From Ryuthela nishihirai (Eukaryota > Arthropoda > Arachnida > Araneae > Heptathelidae): a stretch of 64,000 nucleotides of DNA. The notes beneath the pieces are model-generated. The model worked only from the letters and a program-made list of their open reading frames with translations. It was not told where the DNA came from and made no database searches. The stretch lies in NCBI GenBank assembly GCA_038380435.1, contig JAWZYU010000005.1, positions 34,494,001-34,558,000 of the forward strand, given 5' to 3'. This document shows positions 23,441 through 35,200 of the stretch, piece after piece. Made by a program: the position numbers and the translations under genes. Each line of letters begins with the position of its first letter. Positions within the stretch are counted from its first letter, which is position 1.

Positions 23441-24864
23441 GATGAGATCAGCCTAATTTCAAAAATCAAAACAAATTGGGCTCTAACAAACTCAACTTTA
23501 TACACATATAAAAAAACTGTAATTCACCAAACTATAATTCATGCAACACCCCTCAAACATTAGAACACACAATCTTCCATTGTCAAAAATTCATAACACA
23601 AAGAAAATCCTATTTTGATAAATTATTAAAACATAATATATTACCCAATAATTTTTCATCCATCTTACAACACCATAATCAACTTATTAATAAGAAAATT
23701 TTAAAACTTCTTATAAACTTCTTCAAAGATTGTGAGTTATTCAACAAAATCTAAATATCTAACTTCAAAACAACAACTCAAACAACATGAAGAATACTCT
23801 CTCATTATAATAATAAATAAAATATATAACTTATTTTAAACATACAACATATACAACATGAAGACTAAATATCAAAAGACATATATATATAAAGAAAAGA
23901 AAAATACATACACAACAACATGAAGAAAATATAACATATACACTTATCTTAAATAAAACTTTATATATGCCTTCTCACTCACATAAATTCTTACATCCTT
24001 TACTTATTTAATTTTCTTTTTTTAATATTGATCTAATATGACCTGAATGAGTCAGAATAGACTATACTATTCTGGAAAATTCAATTGTGTGGGAAGTTTA
24101 CCTCACCTCACTGAAATGTTCAGCCCACCTAGCCATGACAGAATCATCACCTTCTATAACCTTACCTTGTTTATCCTTCAGTCCCTGTATACCTGTCCGT
24201 TTTCTATCACACAAAACATTAATTATCTGGTACAGCTCTCTGCTGTTGTGCTGCCTAACTGCTTCCTCGACTTTGTCAGCCAAACCATCAAGCCAAAGAT
24301 TCTTATCAGCAGCTAACTGATCTTTTACACGTTTATTAAGTTCTCTGTTATGCTTTCTATTAGGACTAGTAGGGTATTGATTAAGGACATTCCTGCAGTT
24401 CTTTCTTTCCGAAATAAGCTCAAGTGCCTCATCACTCAGATAATTCTATCTCCTCTGCTCCTTTCTCCCTAAAGAGTACTGTTAGTTTCCAAAAAAGCCT
24501 GTTTAAAATGATCCCATTCTTCCTCACCTTTAGTAGTAAGCATATCATGACTGTCATAATGACTAAGTAACCTATCATGGTAAGCTTTGGCTACAACTGG
24601 GTATTTCAGAGCTTCAGTATTAAAAGTAAATTTTTTAACCCTAGCACAACACTTTTTAAGTTTAAGTTGCCAAACACTTTTAACAAGGTAATGGTCAGAT
24701 CCATTTTGAGCTCCCCTGTATAACCTGGTATTCCTAACAGAACTAGCCCATTTGCTGTTAATTAATATATAATCAATCATATTCTTATACACCCATGTGT
24801 ACTTATGTATGTCGCGGTGTTTGTAATAAGTGTTAGTTATTCTGAAACCATTGAGTTTACTTAC

Positions 24865-25518
24865 CTATAGGAGACGTTGCCCATTTCCATTGCTGCTACC
24901 AATGCCAAAAGGGCCTATTACTCCTCCCCAAAGGTCAGAGTCAGTACCAACTTTGGCATTGAAGTCACCAAGAACAAGGGTAATATCACATTTCTTGACA
25001 GAATTCAAAATATCCTGAAGTTGTTCATAAAACCTATCCTTCTCATCCTCATCGGCATCCTCAGTGGGGGCATAACAGCAGATAACATTCAAGTCTTTAA
25101 CGCTTGTCTGAAAATTTTCTGTAAGAAACCTTTCATTAATGCACTCATATCCTAGAAGAGCATCACTAGCGTGTCTGCTAAGAAGCAGACCCACGCCTTG
25201 GTGATGCTTATTGTCGTCCCTCCATGAAAAGAGAAATTTAAGATTATTTTTAAGAATCTGACCTTTATCTGTCCATCTGGTCTCTTGCAAGCCGAGAATA
25301 TCTAAATTATAATGGTGGAATTCTTGTGTGAGGACATCAAGAGAAAAAGCTCTGTGCAGAGTCCTCACATTCCAACTACCTATGGAGAGAAAATGGTTAG
25401 TGGGATGTCTAAAGAAACTATGTTTATTGAGATAGGGAATGCCGACAATATCAAACAGCCCCCTAATCGCAGACATGTAGCAAAGACCCGTTCCCCCACC
25501 AGTAAAGGCTGAAGCCAT
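24865..25518 (-). pseudogene. Endonuclease domain of RTE copy D (open 217-codon frame)
   Basis: An intact open frame for an APE-type endonuclease, the enzyme that nicks target DNA to prime reverse transcription. From its ATG (25,518) the motifs fall in family order: GSWNVRTLHRAF (Asn) near residue 47, LQETRWTDKG (catalytic Glu) near 76, HHQGVGLLLS near 98, ICCYAPTEDAD near 140, VLGDFNAKVGTD (Asp and Asn) near 182 and IGSSNGNGQRLL at the end. The frame then stops, so it is cut off from the polymerase. The related endonuclease segment in ruminant CFDP2 derives from an RTE (BovB), which supports the clade call. Confidence 0.88.
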
Positions 25519-26069
25519 CTACACTGGAAGACTTCCTCCAATGTAGAATTTGACGATGCCAATAGAAGCAAAAAGTTCAGGTGCCTGCGATGACCTCTGC
25601 TCAGGATTATCCACCAGCTGATAAACATATCCTGTGAATCTATTCACTTGGGGCTGTCAACCCACAAACAAACAGAAAACACAGCGGAAGATTTTCCCTC
25701 CACAGAAGCCCACTAGTGCAGCAAAATCAGGATCCATAATCAAGCTCAGAGCCATATATCTGTCCAGTCCAGTGGGTTTATATGGTCAGCACCAGGACCC
25801 TGTGTGGTTGACCACTCCTGAGCAGGGTGGAAAAATAAGAAAAGTAGGCATAGTTGTCCAGATCAGTAGGCCACACTATCTGGCAGCCCTCCCCTTCCGT
25901 TCAGTTCCCCCTCCTTCCGTTTCATTCCATTCAATCCTACTTATTCATCAAGAAATATCAATCTTTTCCCTTTGAGTGTATTGCAAAAAAAAAAAGATTT
26001 TGCGAATTGTATCGCTGTATAATAAACAAAAGAAAGCAAATGTTGCGCAAAGTGAATTTGTGTTCTTAT

Positions 26070-26212
26070 TCTAATGCGGTATAAATATAGATTTTTATCA
26101 AAATCAGCAATTATCCTTACTGCTCGACAAAACTGAAGCAGAAATGGTCGTATTGAAATATTTTGTATGCTATTTAATATTCAATTCACATTATTTCCAT
26201 AAATACACAAGT
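26070..26212 (-). repeat. Inverted repeat partner of 17,790-17,930
   Basis: The reverse complement of this block matches 17,790-17,930 (shared 'atatttcaatacgacc' and 'gtcgagcagta'). See that entry. Confidence 0.65.
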
Positions 26213-26215
26213 ACA

Positions 26216-28010
26216 CACCAGATTCGACTTGCACGTAGTGAAATCTCATTATATCTCTTATATCGTCTTGAGCCTGGTGGAACCGAGGGTATATATGGGT
26301 TCGTATCTCGCTCAAGACAATTTTCCATTCTACCGGTGTTACCTGTGTTTACCTGTTAGTAATCTCACCGTATGGTTTTGAAATAAACACATTTCTCTTT
26401 CTAGTATTAACATAAAGGGTGATTTGCATAATGTATCACATTCTCTCAAATACATTTTAATAGCCTAATCACGTGTTTGCTGTTCTTTACTATCTGTTTG
26501 TTATCCAGTAAACCCATTAAAGTTTGAAAGTGAAGCCACTTTCATCAACCAAGCTAAAGTTGTTATAAGTGAGTCTGATTTTTTTTTTGTCTTTTCAATG
26601 CTTCCACTTGCAGTGGTGATCAATTTTTCGCTGGTCTATTCCAGAGATTAGAATTTCTAGATATTCCGCTCTTCGGAGACATGCAATCATAACAAATTTT
26701 GAAATGTGGTGATTTCATGTCTGAGAGGATATCTGCATTTAAAAGTTTTTCGCGGATAGAGATTAATATTAACGCGGATAAAAAGGACGGTTAAAAGCTC
26801 ATGTGGTGAACTCTAATAGCGGATGAATTCAAGGATATAATATAAAAGGCAGTAAGTGTCATTTAATATTTGAATTTCATTTTTTTAACCGTTATTCTCA
26901 TTCTTTATTATTATTTTTCTTCAGTTATATTGGATAGGATGTCGTCGTCGGATGGAACATAAAGCTCCGTGTTCGGAAGAGCCATACGTTATATTTCAGA
27001 TTATTCTTTTTTTTTTACAGATGACCGATAAAATGCACATATTTTCTGCCGGATAGAGAATAATTATTTTCTACAATGTGAGTTTAACCTTTGAAATCTA
27101 AGTTTGAAAAGAATTAAAAGAAAAGTTAATCAGAACTGAAACCTTTGAATAAGCAACCAGTTGGAAGCAGGCAAATCTGCAACAAAATTCGATCGATATC
27201 GAGTTTATTGTCAAATCCATTCAATTTCGCAAACAATAGCTGTTTTACGAATAAAAATCAAAGCTAAGGTTGTCACAAGATTAGGCTACACTGTTTTGAG
27301 CACACGTGTGTGAAAGTTGATGTGCCGCTTTAACGCCTGCTTCACATCATTTATTCCAATTCCTTAAGGGGCGTCGCACTGTTTCGATTTAAGTTAAAAA
27401 CCATTCTAAGTGAATACAAAGGTTCCCAGTGCCAGGGAAATGAGGAGAAATGCACTGAGATTAAAGAATCGACTTGTCCCTTCCGCTGGTCATGGAGCAA
27501 AGTGGAGGATGGTGGCTCCGTGTCGGACTGACGTCTCCGTAAAGGGGAGCTGATGGAGTGAAAGAGAGAGCGAGATCACAGAGAGTCACCGCTGCAAGCC
27601 AAGAGAGCACTTTCACATGTTTCCCTCTTCTTCGCATTTTAACGCTTCAAAGCCATTGTTTTCCTCGCTTTTCAATGGCAAAGTTCGACTTTTAATGGCT
27701 TTAAAGTCGACTAACATGTTTTATTCTTCGGTACTTACATCCTGCCAAGTGGGTATGGATCCCGGACAGTTTCAACAACGTTCTCCACTTCTGCTCTTGA
27801 TTACATTTCCAGTTTTTAAACTTTACACTCACAGAGAGTTCTTAAAGGCGGGTTTTGCGCTGGAGGGGTTGTTTGCCACTCTTCTTCTTCTGATACTACT
27901 TTATCTGAACCAGCCTGGATCTGGGAGAAATCGGAACTTGGATGATTGATACAGGAGAGACGTGATGCTCTAAATGCACACTCGCCTGAAAGTGATGCTA
28001 AGTGTGCGGA
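26216..28010. other. Mostly unassigned DNA, with a SINE 1 scrap
   Basis: No gene can be supported. 26,940-26,995 ('gtcgtcggatggaac..gagccatac') is a small SINE family 1 relic. 27,400-27,960 is less AT-rich than its surroundings and has a 110-codon ORF without any recognisable domain. Confidence 0.4.
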
Positions 28011-29225
28011 AATAGAGGATCTTACTGCGCAGGATGGACGATGGCCACGTGACTGCCAATGAAACACGTGACATGATGAGATCCCATCAAATGAGCAAGG
28101 TTCTCAGACGATGGAGGGAAGAAATGGGGTAGGATACGTGGAAAAAAGAAAAGAGAAAAGTTACACCATCACTATGATAAACAGCTGTTTTTTTTGTGTT
28201 TTTTTTTTATTTGACGTCTATATTTCTTTATTCTTTCTCGAGTAGCAGCAATCTCTAGGGTGTGTGTTGACACGATATTTTTGGGAAAAATAAAGAACAT
28301 TGTTCTATTTATTTACATTTTCTTTGCCGCTTTTATTCTAGTGATTCCCGATTTGGGTGCATATTTCATTATTAGTAAATGCTAACTTACGAATGTTAAA
28401 TTGAAATTTGAGCATTACAGAAAAACCTTTTTTTTTGTGAAGCATCGTTAGCACAACATTGGCCTTTTTCATGTTCATTACGATTAATAACGAATATTGC
28501 CACCTACCCATGCGATAGGGATAAAGCCGATCATTAATTAGGAAGAATCGATTAACGTTGAATCCAAATGATTTTGAAATATATTTTTATTTAACATTGT
28601 AGTTGGGTTGTTTTACCTCTGAGCGGCACTTTTTTGCACACCATGGGCTAAATGGCCAGGTCACATGGACCCCGAAGGCTCAGAGAAGGTTGGGGGAGGG
28701 GACCCACTGGAACAGCTGTTAGGAGACAGATGGTAGCCTCCCGTCAAGGCCATCCAGCGTGTTCTTTAACGTGTACAGGGTATGGCTCTACCGCACACGG
28801 GGCCACGGCCTAACGTCCCATCCGACGGACAGCGGCCTTTCCAAGCCCATCGGTGTCCCCTACTGACCGTGGGCAGGGCGGGGAATTTTTGCGGAGATAA
28901 ATCTCAACGCTGACCCAGCTGGGACTCGAACCTGGAAACTACAGATTACGAGCATGGCGAGCTACCCGATTGAGCCACCCCCTCCCCTAACATTGTAGTA
29001 AATTGGTATTTTCTCCTGTAGAATACAATAAAACATAGGGCTTGCTTAGGATTGTGATAGTGAGTGAACTAAGGATATTTAGATAGTGTTTTTCCCAGCA
29101 ACCTCCTCAATTTCCTCTCCCGTCTGCGAATCTTGCTCATTAGATTGAATCTCATCATGCCCCGTGTTTCATTGGCAGTCAACGTGGCCATCGTCCATCC
29201 TGCGCAGTAAGATCCTCCATTTCTA
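28011..29225. repeat. Inverted pair of ~120-bp segments
   Basis: 28,011-28,130 and 29,103-29,225 are reverse complements with moderate divergence. Shared blocks include 'gatcttactgcgcaggatgg' and 'actgccaatgaaacacg'. They may be the ends of a 1.2-kb transposon or a local inverted duplication. The interval between holds a full SINE (28,603-28,987) and AT-rich sequence with no transposase. Confidence 0.65.
28603..28987 (-). mobile_element. SINE family 1, full-length
   Basis: A complete reverse-oriented SINE 1 with an 11-bp duplication TAACATTGTAG at 28,592-28,602 and 28,988-28,998. Confidence 0.9.
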
Positions 29226-30622
29226 CTCAGTACCACAAATCTGATTCAGGCAAAGAAGAAAAGTAGTAAGTAAACCCTCCCACACAAAACTCACCTTTTA
29301 TGAACGCTCTGTTAATGTAAATTTTAAAAACTGGGATGACGCATTTGGATATGATGTTTTAAGGGATGCTGAGGTCATGTATTAGGTAATTGCGAAAATA
29401 GCGCAGAAATAGTCACACCTATTTTAACAACTAATTAATTTTGGGCAAAAAAATATACAAAGTGTCCCAAAATGAATATTCCAAAAATAATGTTGAATAA
29501 TGCTTTATCTTTTGAGATGTAGGCAAAATTTTGAAAAATAAATCTTCTGAAGGGAAGAAAGGAATTTTAGTACAGCAAAAATCATTTGTAGCAATTAGGA
29601 AAGTGTGGAAAAAATCCATCCATTCGCTTCCAGGGCTCGAACTCTAGATCTCCTGGTTACTCGCCAGTTGCTCTACCATTGCCCTACCACTGAAGTTTTA
29701 AAAAGTAAATTAAACTGACAGGCTCCTGTCAGTCATCTGTGGAAATCTTTTGAAGACTTTTAAGTTTCATTTGCTTCGAATACTAAATTTCAATATATCA
29801 TTAGATCTCATCATTATTACATTTCTGTGCAGTTTCCAACTCAGTTGTAAAGATAGATAATACCGTATCATGAAAACAAATTCCAGCTCATTTGGTAGAA
29901 GAATTACTGGTTACGGTTCGTTCATTGAAAAAAATAATGTCAGTATAGAATAGAAAATATTACAGTGCACCCAGACATTTATTTTAAGAAAATTCATTCC
30001 TTGTTTAACACCTTTGGAGGTTATCAAAAAAAAAAAAAAACTGACTATCACCTGCTCTAGATTAGCTTAAACTCCTATCCATGATATTCCATCCTCAGCC
30101 ATACTAGATGCTTGGAAACTGGTAAGATTATTTAAAGCCAATGACACTATACATATTGAAGTTTATTAATTGAATCAAATAAAAATAAGAAGTCATCAGA
30201 AGATTTATTTTTTATAATTTTATTTGTATCTCAAAAAAAAAAAATAAATATTATTCAACTTTCTTTTTATTACAAATCTTCTTATTGCTTTTCCCTCAAC
30301 ATTTGTCGGTTTGTGAGTTTTTCAAAAGAGTTGCTCTACCATATCTTTCGAAAGCGACGCAAAAATTTAATGATTTATGTGTCAAATGAAAGCTTGGACG
30401 CGGGGAGTGTCACAGACTACAAAAAAATTACCACCCATGCTTTCTTTTCCCTTGAAAAGGGGGAAATATGAAAAAGTTGTTCCCCTACATCTCCTGAACG
30501 CCAGTGCAGAAAATAAACTATAGGTCAAATGAAAGCTTGTGACATGGGGAGTGTCATAGCCTATAAAAATTGACGCCCCTGCTTTCTTTAACCTTAAAAA
30601 AAAAACATGTCCTATATTTGTA
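29226..30622. other. Unassigned AT-rich DNA with internal repeats
   Basis: No gene is visible. From about 30,380 a motif 'atgaaagcttg.gac..ggggagtgtcatag' begins to recur (30,385, 30,522 and, across the next element, 31,066 and 31,186). It marks degenerate repeats about 140 bp apart that continue into the 30,623-32,046 element. Confidence 0.4.
29620..29695 (-). repeat. tRNA-like sequence, probably SINE head
   Basis: On the minus strand GGCAATGGTAGAGCAACTGG (A-box-like) is followed about 30 bases later by AGAGTTCGAGCCCTGG (B-box-like). 'actgacaggctcctgtcag' next to it resembles part of the SINE family 2 body. A good cloverleaf is not obvious, so I treat it as a SINE or tRNA relic, not a gene. 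Confidence 0.45.
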
Positions 30623-32046
30623 GAGTAGGTACCCTATCTTCCTTTGAAGTGAATACGAACTCAGTGACTGATTGCACCATCGATATGCTTTAGGTTTATT
30701 CTGCACTTTTTAAGGTGCATATAAAAAGTTTTTATTTTAATTTTTAATTTATTTTTAACTCTACCGGGATGGATAGGAAGGTGAAACCCAGGGTGTGAGA
30801 ATGGTGTGAATGGAAATGTCACGACCTGGAATACTCAGACTGTGTCATTGATGTCATTGGAGATCGTCTTAATTGTATGACAAAAGTATGTATTTAGTAT
30901 ATTTACTTATATTCTGGATGTAGAACTTAGAAATGAGAGGAATTTTCAATTAAATTATAATGCTTTTCGCTCGTCATTTCTCGGTTTGTCGGTTTATGAA
31001 TTTGTCAAACGAGTTTTTCCTCCATATCATTTCAACGCGATGGTGAGACTTATGATTTAAATGCCAAATGAAAGTTTGTAACGCGAGGAGTACCATAAGC
31101 CATAAAAAATTGACACCCATGCTTATCCACTATATCTTCTGAACTTCCCCATGCTTATCCACTATATCTTCTTCTTCATGCATCAAATGAAAGCTTGTGA
31201 CATGGGCAATGTACAATTTAAAAAACATCTACCGTCACCGTCTTGTGCTCCGCAAAATTCCCCGCCCTGCCCACGGTCAGTAGGGGACACCGATGGGCTT
31301 GGAAAGGCCGCCGTCCGTCGGATGGGACGTTAAGCCGTGGCCCCGTGTGAGGGAGAGCCATACCCTGTGCACGTTAAAGAACACGCTGGATGGCCTTGAC
31401 GGGAGGCTACCATCTGTCTCCCAACAGCTGTTCCAGTGGGTCCCCTCCCCCAACCTTCTCTGAACTTTCGGGGTCCATGTGACCTGGCCATTTAATCCAT
31501 GGTGTGCAAAAAAGTGCCGCTCAGAGGTAAAACAACCCAACCCAACAACACCGTCTTGTTTCTTTCCCCTAATAAAAGAGAAAGATGAAAGCAATTGCTC
31601 CGCTATATCATCCGAATGCAAGGACCTATAGTTATGAGTTAGGTGTGAAATGAAAGCTCATATGAGAACAACAGGAGAGAGTTTCGAAATTCCCCCCCCC
31701 CCCATTCCCCCCAAGAAAGGGGCGGATATTTGCGTGGGGTGGACCTTAGTAAGTTATATCTGAAATTAAAACTTTCGTTTCCAATGCCATGGGCTACTTT
31801 AACACGATTCCAAAAACAAGGGGAGGAAAAATGTGTTCGATGTTAATGAGTCATATATGAAATGAACGTTTCTAAGTGTTTTCAAAGGCAAAGAAAAATT
31901 ATAAATAAATTAAAAAATTAAAAAAATACCTATCTTCACATATGCGCCCTAAAAAGTGCAAAGCAAAACTTAAACATATCGATAGTGCAATCAGTCATTG
32001 AATTAGCATTCACATCAAAATAAGAGAGGACGCCGATTTACCTACT
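30623..32046. mobile_element. Putative non-autonomous TIR element (~1.4 kb)
   Basis: 30,623-30,745 and 31,913-32,046 are inverted copies, both reading inward from GAGTAGGTA through 'gactgattgcac.atcgatatg' to 'gcactttttag'. The interior contains several copies of a 'caaatgaaagcttgtgacatgggga' unit and a SINE, with no transposase. A third copy of the terminal block lies just outside at 32,050-32,170 in the left-end orientation, so two elements or a tandem rearrangement abut here. No target duplication was fixed. Confidence 0.55.
31247..31548 (+). mobile_element. SINE family 1, 5'-truncated
   Basis: This copy starts in the body ('gctccgcaaaattccccgcc'), ends in the CCCAACCCAAC tail and has an 11-bp duplication CACCGTCTTGT at 31,236-31,246 and 31,549-31,559. 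Confidence 0.88.
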
Positions 32047-32289
32047 CAACGAGATGTCGTCCTTTGAAGTGAATACGAATTCAATGACTGATTGCACCAT
32101 CGATATGCTTTAGGATTATTTTCTACTTTTTTGGGGAGCGCAGAAAATATTGGTATTTTTTAAGTTTTTTAATTTATTTATATTTTTATACATTTGTTTG
32201 GAATCCCCTATATATATGTATATATGTTCATATATATACATGTACAAAGAGTTAAACCCGATTCAGTTAATTTCAAGTTTTATCTAGTC

Positions 32290-32996
32290 CAGTGGTTCTC
32301 AACATTTTATGCTTCACGTACAGTCGCTCAAAAAAGTATCCGAACACTCTGGTTGATTACAGAATTCAGAAAAAATATCTGGCAACGATTTTTTCAGAAA
32401 TTAGTGATCTGGCAACCTTCGTGTCACGTGTCACGTGCCAGATATTTTTTGCCAGATATTTTTTCTGAATTCTGTAATCAACCAGAGTGTTCGGATACTT
32501 TTTTGAGCGACTGTACCTTTTGGAAACGTGTATGTAACTGGCGTACCCATTGTATAGATAGAAAAAATTATAGTTATATTGCAACAATGGGAATAAAATA
32601 AAACATCATATATGTTTTATTTATTAAATTTAATGTACATTATACAGATTAAATTTTGTATTCATAAATTACATATATCGATAAACACAAAAAATGACAT
32701 AAACAATTTACCAAATCTTATAAAATTATAAACATTTTACTGGGTAATCAGTATAATGGTTGCGATTGTTTACGCTTGCACAGTTCATCAGTGGTTGGGG
32801 TTATCTTGCTAAGGTAGAGTCGCAAGTCATCTTCAACATCAAGTCTATTCCTATATTTATTTTTTGAAGCAGTTAAAGATAAAAGACCAGTGGCAGTGTT
32901 GCAAATTTATCGACTTTGTTACTAGATCTAGCGACTTTTGTGCTCTCACGCGTACCCCAAAAAATTTTACCGCGTACCCCTCGTTGAGAACCCCTA
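32290..32996. mobile_element. Non-autonomous hAT-type element, second family
   Basis: The left end CAGTGGTTCTCAAC and right end GTTGAGAACCCCTA are inverted. The flanking 8-bp duplication is ATCTAGTC (32,282-32,289 and 32,997-33,004). The interior has no transposase. It hosts a Tc1/mariner MITE at 32,321-32,513. A shorter, oppositely oriented copy of the same family is at 38,072-38,316. Both inserted next to an ATCTAG-containing target. Confidence 0.85.
32321..32513. mobile_element. Palindromic Tc1/mariner MITE inside the hAT element
   Basis: Same family as 23,054-23,267: ends CAGTCGCTCAAAAAAGTATC, TA on both sides (32,319-32,320 and 32,514-32,515), with a rearranged centre ('cgtgtcacgtgtcacgtgcc'). 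Confidence 0.9.
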
Positions 32997-33004
32997 ATCT
33001 AGTC

Positions 33005-34500
33005 AATAGTAGAAATGATGAAAGCTATTTGGAAAAATCAAATTCCTTTTGAAAATTTTAGTATTTACTAAAATTTCAATAAAATCTAGTTCTCTCACAG
33101 ACATTATTAGTCAATAGTAGTTCAGATAATTTTTATCACGCATAGCCTGCCACCTATTTTCATCAGTTCAGTTCTCAACACTGTGCTATAGAGGGTGTGA
33201 ATCCGTGAAGTACGGAATTTATTAAGTTTGAATCTTCGTTTCCTACGAATCCGTCTGCCGCATTATAATAAAAACCCAAAGGAGCTTAGGTCACAAAGGC
33301 AATGAATCAGTAGAGTATAGAATCCTAAAAGCCTGTATTACTAGAATGCGTGTCTCGTCACTTGTGCAATCTGTGTACCTCATTTTAAAATTCATCTACG
33401 TTTTCAAATCAAAGTCCATTCAGTAGAATTTTCCTTTCTGTTGTCAAATTTGAGTCAGAATAACAGAATCTTCTTGTCACTTACCAAGTTTTTCAGACTA
33501 TGTAAACCAAAAGATAGTGTTTTATCGTGCAAAATTAAACATAAAGATCACTTATTACTTTTTTTGTATAGTTTTTGAAATATAAACGTTTTGTTTTCTG
33601 AAATAATTAACATACGATAATTATTAAAACTATATATTTTACGTTTTTGTTCTGTGTAATGATTAGCGACCTAATTGTTGTTTTTGATATAATTATTGTA
33701 GTCTCTTGTACTTTTTTTTGCAGTTTTGATTAACAATATCACAATTCATTTCTAAAGCTAATTTTATTGTTTGCGACATCATTTTCTAGCTTAAACTAGC
33801 ATTGACAAATAAAAGCTGTGAGAGAACTAGCTTCATAACTAGTAATATGGGGTGGTCATATTATGCCAATGGGACGCTAACACAGAAGATGACACTGACT
33901 TCAATGATCCCTCAGTGTATGTTTCTTCTAATATCCTAGATCTAGTGAATAAACGGATAAATATTTTGGATTTTGAGAAATGGAAAAGTGATCGGATCGA
34001 GCCAGAACAAACTAAAACACAGTTCCAGTATATAATTCTGTTCCTTCTATTTTAGTGAAAAAAATAGTTATCTATACAGTCCAGGTCTGGGTATCAGTTA
34101 TTGGAAAAGAAATGTATAGTTGTCGAAAAATACTCCAGTATTAAATTTCTGACATAATCCCTCTTCTTCAACGTTCTGCCTATTACTTATAAGAAGAGTG
34201 AAAACTAAAAGTAAGTAAACGGTATCTAGATTGTTCGACAAACAAGTGTTTCATTCTATCTAATATAAAACTGAGTGCTATGTTCTATAATCTTTCTTAT
34301 TAGACGTCCCTCTGCCTTCGATGATTCCCCAGTGACAAACCAGAAGAGACCTTATCGAGGAGTACGCACTTGTCGTTGGCTGGGATGGCGAACGATTAAC
34401 CACTCTATAGTAGAGGACGATCAATTAGTCTCTTGATTAGATTCGCCATTACTTAGATGAAATAACAGGTTCTTGGGTTGTTATACCCGTACCGACGTAT
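33005..34500. other. Unassigned DNA
   Basis: A 67-codon ORF at 33,852-34,055 (containing DDTDFNDPSVYVSSNILDLV) has protein-like composition but no domain I know. It could be a transposase exon or chance. Nothing else can be supported. Confidence 0.35.
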
Positions 34501-34519
34501 GCCTCAGACTTTCTGTGCT

Positions 34520-35200
34520 AAATGATGTATAGAGATATGCCAACAATTCACGCACGAGCGTTGTGTAGGGACGACACAATTTATTCACATTTATATACAA
34601 TCACATGCTGGGAATACTCTAGAATCGGTAGGCCTTTGCTGCTTTGCTGCTGCAAACAATTATGCAATGAGATGGAGAACCGCACTTTGCAGATTCTTGC
34701 TTTACCGACCTCAAACTCGGCGAAAGGATATTCAATACTTGCTCACAATGTGGTTCACACAGAACTCCTTCAGTTCCATAGAATTGTACTTGGTTCACCA
34801 AGAATCGTACCTTGGTTCTCACATAGAAACGAACCCTCTCCTTAAAGGTTGTTTGAGTAAGAGCAGTGTACCTTGGCACATGTTCAAACGTGTTTCCTGT
34901 TTGACAGCGATGCTCAAGACTGCTGTTTATTATTGACGGCTCGTCCTCAGCGTTCACACTCACGCCCCAGGCTAGTTGCAAATGGCCGTAAAAGGGCTTT
35001 TGGACTCGTCGGCATGTGCAGGGAGCTAGCCCAGATCTGAAAACAGCATCTATGAGTCACATCCCCACAATAGCACATCCAAAATCACACTTAATACATA
35101 TAAATATTTACAGCAAAAATACAATAAAAATGCAACAATAAATAAAAATAAGTACATTAGAGTGACATGATACGTCTCTTCCCCAAAGAGTTTTATCAGT
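34520..35200 (-). repeat. Possible 3' LTR / downstream end of the minus-strand retroelement
   Basis: Read on the minus strand, a purine-rich run TTTGGGGAAGAGA (about 35,198-35,186) precedes non-coding sequence that ends near an AATAAA (about 34,580, followed by 'ttgtgtcgtccctac'). This order (purine tract, then LTR-like sequence with a polyadenylation signal) is what one expects downstream of the Gag-protease remains at 36-40 kb on the same strand. No second LTR was found for comparison, so the call is tentative. Confidence 0.3.

Larger units (their letters stand above)
20401..24107 (+). mobile_element. RNase H-type LINE (I/Jockey-like), 5'-truncated, nested in RTE copy D
   Basis: A 3.7-kb plus-strand insertion flanked by an 11-bp duplication TCACTGAAATG (20,390-20,400 and 24,108-24,118). 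It begins inside the reverse transcriptase, so it is 5'-truncated. It carries RT motifs (IIQGDILSPNLLNLFL, YADDIIIWSHH), the RT thumb (KFLGLHFDSKLKWNKQI), an RNase H domain and a Cys/His segment near 23,540-23,600 (CNTPQTLEHTIFHCQKF). RNase H plus a terminal zinc-like motif points to the I/Jockey/R1 side of non-LTR elements rather than to RTE. It contains a tandem duplication and a MITE insertion. Confidence 0.85.
18791..25930 (-). mobile_element. RTE-type LINE, near full-length copy D, split by another LINE
   Basis: This is the best-preserved RTE copy. On the minus strand it runs from about 25,930 (5' UTR) to the (ATG)n-type tail at 18,791-18,815. It is interrupted at 20,401-24,107, so its own length is about 3.4 kb, the usual size for RTE. 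In order it encodes an apurinic-like endonuclease (25,518-24,865), a connecting region (24,792-24,098, broken) and a reverse transcriptase (20,376-19,028, in three overlapping frames). Several frameshifts inactivate it. No separate ORF1 is seen, which is normal for this clade. Confidence 0.88.

Noticed and set aside
27617..27949. 110-codon ORF as a small membrane protein
   Set aside because: No homologous domain, no promoter or splice context, and the hydrophobic stretch is common in chance ORFs of pyrimidine-rich DNA.
31277..31621. ORFs of 60-114 codons containing HGLNGQVTWTPKAQRRLG (also near 10,035, 12,220, 36,053, 51,668, 53,275)
   Set aside because: All are frames through SINE family 1 copies and recur only because the SINE does.
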